A stretch of DNA of 5,275 nucleotides from an uncultured Methylobacteriaceae bacterium. Lineage in GTDB: Bacteria; Pseudomonadota; Alphaproteobacteria; Rhizobiales; Beijerinckiaceae. The position numbers were made by a program, and so were the translations under genes. The stretch covers positions 2,464 to 7,738 of the forward strand of contig CALMTJ010000304.1 of the NCBI GenBank assembly GCA_937872715.1, read 5' to 3'. Shown one piece after another: positions 1-5,275 of this stretch (the first letter of the stretch is position 1; each line of letters begins with the position of its first letter). The notes below the pieces were generated by a model. The model was not told the origin of the DNA and ran no database searches. It saw nothing but the letters and a program-made list of their open reading frames with translations.

Positions 1-3
1 ACC

Positions 4-360
4 ATGAACGCCATCAATCGCGGCCTGGAGAATGTGAAGCCCGCCAAGGGCGTCGAGATGGTCGAGGATTGGGAGGCCGCCCTCGCCGAGGTCGACGCGC
101 CCGGCGCGAAGGGCATCGTCCGCGACCTCGGCGCACTTCGCAAGCAGCTTGAGAAGGACCCGCCGGATGGCGAGCGGGTGCAGGCCCTGCTGCATCGCCT
201 GGGCGCGGCGACGGTCAAGATCGCCGCGAGATCCGACAAGTCGGAGGAGAAGGTGAAGGCGCTCGGGGAGGCCCTGACCGAATCCGGCGCGGAATCGCCC
301 GACGAGGAAGAGGATGTCGAGGCGAGCGCCAATCCCAGGCGATCCGGCAAGAAGGCCTGA
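4..360 (+). CDS. Hypothetical protein, small, charged and mostly helical (118 aa; start uncertain)
   Basis: I do not recognise the family. The frame is open from ATG at 4 to TGA at 358-360. Only three bases precede this ATG and they carry no stop, so the true start may lie outside the window and no ribosome binding site can be judged. The product looks soluble: there is no signal peptide or membrane segment. Residues 20-95 are rich in Ala, Leu, Glu, Lys and Arg and look amphipathic and helical, with a Lys/Glu-rich stretch near 78-90. The C-terminus has an acidic run (EEED at about 101-104) followed by a basic end (PRRSGKKA). No catalytic motif or metal-binding pattern is seen. Codon use (strong G/C in third positions) matches the neighbours, which supports real coding. 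A strong hairpin begins four bases after the stop, as expected for a transcript end. Function unknown. Confidence 0.7.
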   Translation: MNAINRGLENVKPAKGVEMVEDWEAALAEVDAPGAKGIVRDLGALRKQLEKDPPDGERVQALLHRLGAATVKIAARSDKSEEKVKALGEALTESGAESPDEEEDVEASANPRRSGKKA

Positions 361-363
361 GTC

Positions 364-384
364 GGGCCGGCACGGCCGGCCCTT
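364..384 (+). terminator. Hairpin after the hypothetical gene, terminator-like
   Basis: GGGCCGGC (364-371) and GCCGGCCC (375-382) form a perfect 8-bp all-G/C stem with a 3-nt loop, starting four bases after the stop of the upstream gene. Only two T residues follow, so it lacks a proper U-tract. Intrinsic termination is plausible but not certain; it could instead be a 3'-end stabilising structure. Confidence 0.5.
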
Positions 385-394
385 CCGCAACAAG

Positions 395-422
395 ACCGTC
401 GCGCCGGCCGGAGCGCGACGGT
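395..422. repeat. Second inverted repeat in the gap before the M20 gene
   Basis: ACCGTCGCGC (395-404) and GCGCGACGGT (413-422) are perfect inverted repeats of 10 bp around an 8-nt centre. The element begins 13 bases after the first hairpin and ends 31 bases before the M20 start codon. No T-run follows. It could be part of a double terminator, a structured 5' leader of the M20 message, or a binding site for a dimeric regulator; the sequence alone does not decide. Confidence 0.45.
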
Positions 423-453
423 ACCATCCGGTCTGGACTCGGCCCGGCCCCAC

Positions 454-1848
454 ATGACCCGCGACGCCGCCATCCGGCATGCTACCGATCATTTCGACAG
501 CGGCGCCTTCCGGGCGGAGCTGTCCCGCTTGGTGGCGATCCCGACGGAGAGCCAGGATCCGGACCGCGCTTCGGAGCTCGTCCGCTACCTGGAGGAAGGG
601 TTGCGGCCGGCCTTCGAGCGGCTCGGCTTCGCCTGCCGGATCCTGCACGACCCGAGCGCCAGGGGACCGTTCCTCTACGCGGAGCGGCTAGAGGGCGCGG
701 ACCTCCTCACCGTCCTCGGCTACGGCCACGGGGACGTGATCCGGGGGCAGGGCGAGGCCTGGGAGCCGGGGCTCTCGCCCTGGACGCTGACGGAGCGGGA
801 CGGGCGCTGGTACGGGCGCGGCACCGTCGACAACAAGGGCCAGCACGCGATCAACCTCGCCGGCCAGGCGGCGGTCATCGCGGCGCGCGGGCGGCTCGGC
901 TTCAACGCGAAATGGCTGATCGAGACAGGCGAGGAGACGGGATCGCCCGGGCTCCGCGAGCTTTGCCGCGCCTATTCCGGCCTGCTGGCCGCCGACGTCC
1001 TGATCGCCTCGGACGGCCCGCGGCTCAACGCCGAGCAGCCGACGGTCTTTCTCGGCTCGCGCGGCGGCGCCTCCTTCGACCTCGCGGTCGAGGCGCGCGA
1101 GGGCGGCCACCATTCCGGCAATTGGGGCGGGCTCCTGTCGAACCCGGCGATCCGGCTGTCCCACGCGCTCGCTTCGCTCGTCGGACCGAACGGGCAGATC
1201 CGGGTGCACGAGCTCGTGCCGGCCGGAGGGGTGCCGCCCAATGTCCGGGCGGCGCTCGCCGAGTGCCGGCTCGAGACCGGGCCGGGAGCCCCGACCATCG
1301 ACCCCGATTGGGGCGAGCCCGGCCTCACCGGGCCGGAGAAGGTGTTCGGCTGGTGCTCGCTCGAGGTGCTGGCGATGGAGGCCGGCACGCCGCGCACGCC
1401 CGTCAACGCCATCCCGCCGCGGGCCTGGGCGCGCTGCCAGCTGCGCTTCGTGGTCGGGATCGACGCGCCCGGCATCCTCCCGGCCATCCGCCGCCACCTC
1501 GACCGGCACGGGTTCGGCGACGTGACCGTCTCGCCCTCGCGGGACGAGACCTTCCCGGCGACGCGGCTCGATCCCGACGATCCGTGGGGCGGCTGGGCGC
1601 TCCGGTCGATCGGCGAGAGCACGGGGAAGCGGCCGGCGCTCCTGCCCAATCTCGGCGGGTCGCTGCCGAACGACGCCTTCTCGGACATCCTGGGCCTGCC
1701 GACGATCTGGGTGCCGCATTCCTACCCGGGCTGCTCCCAGCACGCCCCGAACGAGCACATGCCCCTCGCCATCGCCCGGGAAGGCCTCGCCATGATGGCC
1801 GGCCTCTACTGGGACCTGCCGGCCTGCGGGATCGCGCCGCGGAGCTGA
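454..1848 (+). CDS. M20-family metallopeptidase / dipeptidase-like amidohydrolase (464 aa, complete)
   Basis: This is a cytoplasmic two-metal hydrolase of the M20 (ArgE/DapE/CNDP-like) superfamily, which cleaves amide bonds in dipeptides or N-acyl amino acids; the substrate cannot be read from sequence. Visible motifs, in order: GHGDV with metal ligand His92 and its partner Asp94; GRGTVDNKGQ with bridging ligand Asp126; ETGEETGS with general base Glu160 and ligand Glu161; SDGP with ligand Asp187; the lid/dimerisation motif GHHSGNWGGLLSNP at 218-231; NAIPPRA at 318-324 returning from the lid; and QHAPNE with the last ligand His430. Length is normal for the family and there is no signal peptide. 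ATG at 454 is the only ATG, GTG or TTG in frame after the preceding gene's stop, but it has no clear Shine-Dalgarno sequence. A hairpin starts at its stop codon. It appears to be a single-gene unit between hairpins. The family call is secure; a specific enzyme name would be a guess. Confidence 0.93.
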   Translation: MTRDAAIRHATDHFDSGAFRAELSRLVAIPTESQDPDRASELVRYLEEGLRPAFERLGFACRILHDPSARGPFLYAERLEGADLLTVLGYGHGDVIRGQGEAWEPGLSPWTLTERDGRWYGRGTVDNKGQHAINLAGQAAVIAARGRLGFNAKWLIETGEETGSPGLRELCRAYSGLLAADVLIASDGPRLNAEQPTVFLGSRGGASFDLAVEAREGGHHSGNWGGLLSNPAIRLSHALASLVGPNGQIRVHELVPAGGVPPNVRAALAECRLETGPGAPTIDPDWGEPGLTGPEKVFGWCSLEVLAMEAGTPRTPVNAIPPRAWARCQLRFVVGIDAPGILPAIRRHLDRHGFGDVTVSPSRDETFPATRLDPDDPWGGWALRSIGESTGKRPALLPNLGGSLPNDAFSDILGLPTIWVPHSYPGCSQHAPNEHMPLAIAREGLAMMAGLYWDLPACGIAPRS

Positions 1849-1871
1849 ACCCGGGCGACGGTCCCCGGGTT
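1848..1871 (+). terminator. Hairpin at the M20 stop codon, weak terminator candidate
   Basis: AACCCGGG (1848-1855) and CCCGGGTT (1864-1871) form a perfect 8-bp stem with an 8-nt loop. The stem begins on the last base of the M20 stop codon. The downstream sequence (GTGTTCC) is only mildly T-rich. It may end the M20 transcript or partly insulate the small exported-protein gene, whose start lies 28 bases further on. Confidence 0.45.
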
Positions 1872-1887
1872 GTGTTCCGGCAACCCC

Positions 1888-1891
1888 GGAG
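1888..1891 (+). promoter_or_regulatory. Ribosome binding site deciding the start at 1900
   Basis: GGAG at 1888-1891 lies 8 nt before ATG 1900. This good Shine-Dalgarno spacing, and the fact that the signal peptide begins exactly at that ATG, argue against the longer in-frame reading from TTG at 1870, which would put ten polar residues before the signal peptide. Confidence 0.75.
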
Positions 1892-1899
1892 ATCAACCC

Positions 1900-2169
1900 A
1901 TGCGCGCCCTCGTCGCCGCCCTCGCCGGCCTCACGCTCCTCGGAGCCGTTCCGGCCGTCGCCCAGATCCAGCAGCTTCCCGCCACCAGCCGGGCCGAGGC
2001 TCAGACCAACGCCATCGCGGGCTCGCTCCAGGCGCAGGGCCAGAACCGCAACGCGGCCCAGCAGAACCAGTTCGAGATCAACTCGCTCCGCACCCAGAAC
2101 GACATGCGGGCCACCGCCCCGATCGTCACCGCCCCGCCGGTCGTCGGGCCGGTCGGGCCCATTCGGTAG
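1900..2169 (+). CDS. Small exported Gln/Asn-rich protein of unknown function (89 aa)
   Basis: I do not recognise a named family. The first 21 residues form a classical Sec signal peptide: a short basic start (MRA), a hydrophobic core (about residues 4-17) and an AVA motif before Gln22, which suits signal peptidase I. There is no lipobox Cys. The predicted mature protein is about 68 residues, with 11 Gln and 6 Asn concentrated at 22-68 in a low-complexity, probably helical or disordered segment. A Pro/Val-rich tail (roughly residues 74-88, with APPVVGPVGP) ends the protein. No cysteine is present in the mature part, so no disulfides. Translation from ATG 1900 is supported by GGAG eight bases upstream. 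The gene follows the M20 gene after 51 bases on the same strand, but a hairpin lies between them, so an operon is uncertain. Its stop codon overlaps another hairpin. A periplasmic or secreted location is inferred; the role is unknown. Confidence 0.82.
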   Translation: MRALVAALAGLTLLGAVPAVAQIQQLPATSRAEAQTNAIAGSLQAQGQNRNAAQQNQFEINSLRTQNDMRATAPIVTAPPVVGPVGPIR

Positions 2170-2190
2170 CGGGAGGATCATCGTCCCGCT
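2168..2190 (+). terminator. Hairpin overlapping the stop of the small exported-protein gene
   Basis: AGCGGGA (2168-2174) and TCCCGCT (2184-2190) form a perfect 7-bp stem with a 9-nt loop. The first two stem bases belong to the TAG stop. No T-run follows (next bases are CATGGGGG), so this is a candidate transcript-end structure rather than a textbook intrinsic terminator. Confidence 0.4.
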
Positions 2191-2218
2191 CATGGGGGCG
2201 GAGGCCGCACTCAGCCGT

Positions 2219-2238
2219 CCGGGCGCCCTGGGGCCCGG
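2219..2238. terminator. G/C hairpin in the convergent gap
   Basis: CCGGGC (2219-2224) pairs with GCCCGG (2233-2238) around an 8-nt centre that can itself pair partly. It lies in the 109-bp gap where the plus-strand exported-protein gene and the minus-strand thioesterase gene converge, where a bidirectional transcript-ending structure is expected. The rest of the gap contains nothing I can identify. No T-run is present on either strand, so the assignment is tentative. Confidence 0.3.
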
Positions 2239-2273
2239 CATTCGCGGAGGTGAACGGAACGGTCGCCGGGGTC

Positions 2274-2288
2274 GCGGGCTAATCCCGC
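2274..2288 (-). terminator. Short hairpin around the thioesterase stop codon
   Basis: GCGGG (2274-2278) and CCCGC (2284-2288) are inverted repeats whose 5-nt loop contains the TAG stop of the minus-strand thioesterase. The stem is short and G/C-rich with no U-tract, so a terminator role is possible but weakly supported; in GC-rich DNA a 5-bp stem can occur by chance. Confidence 0.25.
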
Positions 2289-2800
2289 TTGCCGCGGCCG
2301 TGTTTGAGGCCGACCGAGCGGCCGAGCCCGTCCGGGCGAGGCAGGAGCGCGTGGGCGGCGGCCATGTCGGTCAGCCGGGCGAGAACGTCCGGCGGGAAGG
2401 GCGACACGGCGCGGCTCGTCATGTCGACGTGCAGGTGAAGCTGCTCGCAGGTGGCCGAGAGCCACCCCTCCTCCGCGTGCCGCAGCTCGTACCAGGTATG
2501 GACGCGCTTCTCGTCGTGTCCGACGATCTGCACGGCGACCCGAACGGGGGAGTCGAGCGGCAGCTCGCGGCGGTAGACCGTGTGCGTCTCGGCCGTGAAA
2601 TACGAGGCGCCGCGCGTCGCGAGGTAATCCTGCCCGAGGCCGATCGCCTCGAAGGCCTCGTCCACGGCCCTGTCGAACAGGACCATGTAGTAGGCCATGT
2701 TGAGGTGGCCGTTATAGTCGATCCAGGCGGGCTCGACCCGCATGACCGACGACAGGAACGGGCTCGGCGCCGCGTCGGAATTCCGCGTTCCGGCCTCCAT
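2279..2800 (-). CDS. Hotdog-fold acyl-CoA thioesterase (4HBT-like), 173 aa
   Basis: The protein matches the hotdog thioesterase superfamily, whose members hydrolyse acyl-CoA thioesters in the cytoplasm. Residues 25-38 (PAWIDYNGHLNMAY) are the signature: Asp28, Asn30, Gly31, His32 and Asn34 match the active-site helix start, in the 'WIDYNGHxN' form known from thioesterases linked to carnitine/betaine metabolism. The rest of the fold follows: Glu71 in AETHTVYRREL, the strand around 86-94, the KRVHTWYEL strand (98-106) and the EEGWLSATCEQLHLHVD strand pair (110-126). Length suits a single hotdog domain. I chose ATG 2800 because AGGGG (2813-2809) lies eight bases upstream; longer in-frame readings run into the palindromic repeat and give the repeat-derived peptide (TGPSPAMT), a common annotation artefact. 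It follows the S41 gene on the same strand after 150 bases. The substrate is unknown, and no carnitine or betaine genes are in the window to support a specific name. Confidence 0.87.
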   Translation of the reverse strand: MEAGTRNSDAAPSPFLSSVMRVEPAWIDYNGHLNMAYYMVLFDRAVDEAFEAIGLGQDYLATRGASYFTAETHTVYRRELPLDSPVRVAVQIVGHDEKRVHTWYELRHAEEGWLSATCEQLHLHVDMTSRAVSPFPPDVLARLTDMAAAHALLPRPDGLGRSVGLKHGRGKRD

Positions 2801-2808
2801 GATCAGAG

Positions 2809-2813
2809 CCCCT
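2809..2813 (-). promoter_or_regulatory. Ribosome binding site of the thioesterase gene
   Basis: On the minus strand AGGGG lies 8 nt before ATG 2800. It fixes the start just downstream of the palindromic repeat and argues against the earlier in-frame ATG codons at 2827 and 2887, which lie within or at the edge of repeat sequence. Confidence 0.6.
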
Positions 2814-2821
2814 GACAATGT

Positions 2822-2932
2822 CGTCATGGCCGGGCTTGGCCCGGTCATCCACGAAATACGCTGCCGCGGGGAGCCCGTCGACGTCACGGCCCCGGGCTGA
2901 CGTGGATGGACGGGCCAAGCCCGGCCATGACG
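2822..2932. repeat. Long imperfect palindromic element (Rhizobiales-type intergenic repeat)
   Basis: Two 32-bp arms, 2822-2853 and 2901-2932, are inverted copies with two adjacent mismatches (GT versus TC at 2844-2845 by comparison with the opposite arm). They are separated by 47 bp. Each arm contains its own small hairpin, CCGGGC-TTG-GCCCGG in the left arm. The centre holds a further pair, AGCCCG (2872-2877) with CGGGCT (2893-2898). The arm sequence resembles a dispersed palindrome abundant in Methylobacterium, Bradyrhizobium and relatives, often mistranslated as peptides such as 'SWPGLARPST' and 'VDGRAKPGHD', both recognisable here in shadow frames. It fills most of the S41-thioesterase spacer. 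The element is certain; a REP/BIME-like role in mRNA stability or attenuation is inference. Confidence 0.88.
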
Positions 2933-2950
2933 GAGCTTTGCCCGAACGGA

Positions 2951-4294
<1,344 letters not shown>

Positions 4295-4297
<3 letters not shown>

Positions 4298-4314
4298 CAG
4301 CCGCGTACCCTCTC
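4295..4314 (-). promoter_or_regulatory. TGATG stop-start overlap with upstream Shine-Dalgarno (translational coupling)
   Basis: On the minus strand the stop TGA (4299-4297) of the envC-like gene shares its A with the ATG (4297-4295) of the protease gene. GAGAGGG (4314-4308), inside the end of the envC-like frame, lies ten bases before that ATG. The arrangement indicates one transcript and re-initiation of ribosomes, keeping the two envelope proteins in linked amounts. Confidence 0.75.
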
Positions 4315-5275
4315 GCCCTGCCTCGACCACCACGGCCCCGGATCGATAGGGCCGCCGTCCTTGCGGAGCTCGACATAGAGCGCCGGCCCGGCCGTCTCAA
4401 CGCCGCCAAGAGCCGCAGCGGGGGCGCTCGCATCCCCCATCTGCCCGACCGGTTCGCCCGACAGGACGAACTGACCGGCCTCGACGCTGATCCGGTCCAT
4501 CCCGGCAAGAAGGAGATAGTAGCCGCCGCCGGCTCCTATGATCAAGACTCGACCGAATGTCCGGAACGGACCGGCATAGACGACGGCGCCGTCGCAGGGC
4601 GAAGCGACGACCGCCCTGGGTCGGGAGCCGATCACGACGCCGCGTGCGGCGGCACCCTGCGGGTCCGGGGCGCCGAATTCCCGAAGGACGGGTCCGGCGA
4701 CCGGCTTCGGCAGCGACCCCTTCTGTTCGCCGAACGGCGTCTTCGGCCCGAGGCGCGGCGGTTCGGCGAGCGCCGCGGCCGCGAAGCGCTCCCGCAGCTC
4801 GCGGGATCGTGCGTCCGCGTCGCGCCGTGTCTCGTCCGCCTGCCGGCGCGCCGTCCCGGCCTCCCGGTCGAGCCGGTCGACGAGCTGCTGGAGCGTGCGG
4901 GCTTCGGCCCCGAGCGCGTCGGCGCGGGCCTGTTCCAGGCGGCGGCCCTCCTCGGCGGTGGCGAGCTGCGCCTGACGGGCCTCCATCAGGGCGGCCATGC
5001 GGTCGCCCTCCCGGCCGAGGGTCTCCACCTCCGCGGCCCGCGCGGCCCGGTCTGCCGCCGCGAGCCCGCGCAGCCGCGCGAGCTCGGTCAGGTCCGCCGT
5101 CAGCGCCTCCACCTCCGCCCGCAACCCGGGCACCACCGCGCCGAGCAGGATGGAGGACCGGATCGCGGCCAGCACGTCGTCCGGCCGCACCAGCAATGCG
5201 GGCGCCGGCTGCCGGCTCATGCGCTGCAGCGCGGCCAGCACGGCGCCGGTCGCTTCCCGTCGGCCGGCCCGCGAC
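4297..5275 (-). CDS. envC: EnvC-like murein hydrolase activator, degenerate M23/LytM domain (5' end beyond window)
   Basis: The frame is open to the right edge, so the start and presumed signal peptide lie outside; 325 C-terminal residues are visible. The GTG at 5241 is an internal Val codon, since the family motif continues on both sides (LAALQRMSRQPAPALLVRPD, then SILLGAVVP). In this numbering, residues about 50-165 form an Arg/Glu/Ala/Leu-rich coiled coil, followed by a linker (about 170-190) and a LytM domain (about 192-318) with GVVIGSRPRAVVASPCDGAV and PALYVELRKDGGPIDP. Active M23 enzymes carry HxxxD and HxH zinc ligands; here these positions are Arg/Gly and ALY, and the usual Tyr-Ala-His is replaced by LLAGM, so the domain cannot bind zinc. 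That is the hallmark of EnvC, which activates cell-wall amidases in the periplasm during septum splitting rather than cutting peptidoglycan itself. It is co-transcribed with the S41 protease gene through a one-base overlap. The specific amidase partner is inferred. Confidence 0.9.

Noticed and set aside
1870..1899. TTG start at 1870 extending the small exported protein by ten residues
   Set aside because: It would place polar residues before the signal peptide, lies within the M20 hairpin and has no ribosome binding site; ATG 1900 has GGAG at 8 nt.
688..2241. Very long open frame on the minus strand (517 codons) opposite the M20 gene
   Set aside because: It lies opposite a gene with an intact set of catalytic motifs, its translation is Arg/Gly/Pro/Ala-rich without domains, and long antisense frames are expected in DNA with G/C-biased third positions.
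2191..2278. A small gene or RNA in the convergent gap
   Set aside because: Only short G/C hairpins are visible, with no start with a ribosome binding site and no recognisable RNA motif.
912..2282. Long plus-strand open frame (456 codons) overlapping the M20 and small exported-protein genes
   Set aside because: Its product is an Arg/Pro/Ala-rich shadow with no motif, out of frame with two well-supported genes.
2801..2887. Longer N-terminus for the thioesterase, from ATG 2887 or ATG 2827
   Set aside because: The added residues are translated repeat sequence without family resemblance, whereas ATG 2800 has a well-spaced AGGGG.
2822..2932. Palindrome as a CRISPR unit, insertion-sequence end pair or tRNA-like gene
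   Set aside because: There are only two inverted arms and no direct repeat series, there is no transposase frame between them, and the centre has no anticodon-arm or T-loop consensus.

Overview
The window is GC-rich chromosomal DNA that reads like an alphaproteobacterium of the Hyphomicrobiales (Rhizobiales), most like Methylobacterium/Methylorubrum. This is inferred from strong G/C bias at third codon positions, the EnvC-S41 protease gene pair, and an imperfect palindrome of the 'GTCATGGCCGGGCTTGGCCCGG...ATCCACG' type common in this order. No rRNA, tRNA, CRISPR array, transposase or phage gene is visible.

Left half, plus strand: a 118-aa hypothetical protein (4-360, start close to the window edge); a 93-bp gap with two consecutive strong hairpins; a complete M20-family metallopeptidase (454-1848) with every expected metal ligand; and a small exported Gln/Asn-rich protein (1900-2169) with a clear ribosome binding site and signal peptide.

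Right half, minus strand, read from the right edge: an EnvC-like murein hydrolase activator (4297-5275, 5' end outside the window) with a coiled coil and a LytM domain that has lost its zinc ligands; then, overlapping it by one base (TGATG), a periplasmic S41A C-terminal processing protease (2951-4297) with an intact Ser-Lys-Gln triad; then a 150-bp spacer filled largely by a long imperfect palindrome (2822-2932); then a hotdog-fold acyl-CoA thioesterase (2279-2800). The plus and minus blocks converge at about 2170-2278, where short hairpins lie.

How the genes may work together: EnvC and the S41 protease are very probably translated together and act in the envelope, EnvC by activating peptidoglycan amidases during cell separation and the protease by trimming or degrading periplasmic substrates. 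The thioesterase is on the same strand but is separated by the palindrome and looks metabolically unrelated. The M20 enzyme and the small exported protein are probably independent units. Several genes have hairpins at or over their stop codons without a U-tract. I see an ordinary core-genome neighbourhood with no convincing new system. The items most worth a second look are the palindromic element, the small exported protein and the stop-codon hairpins.
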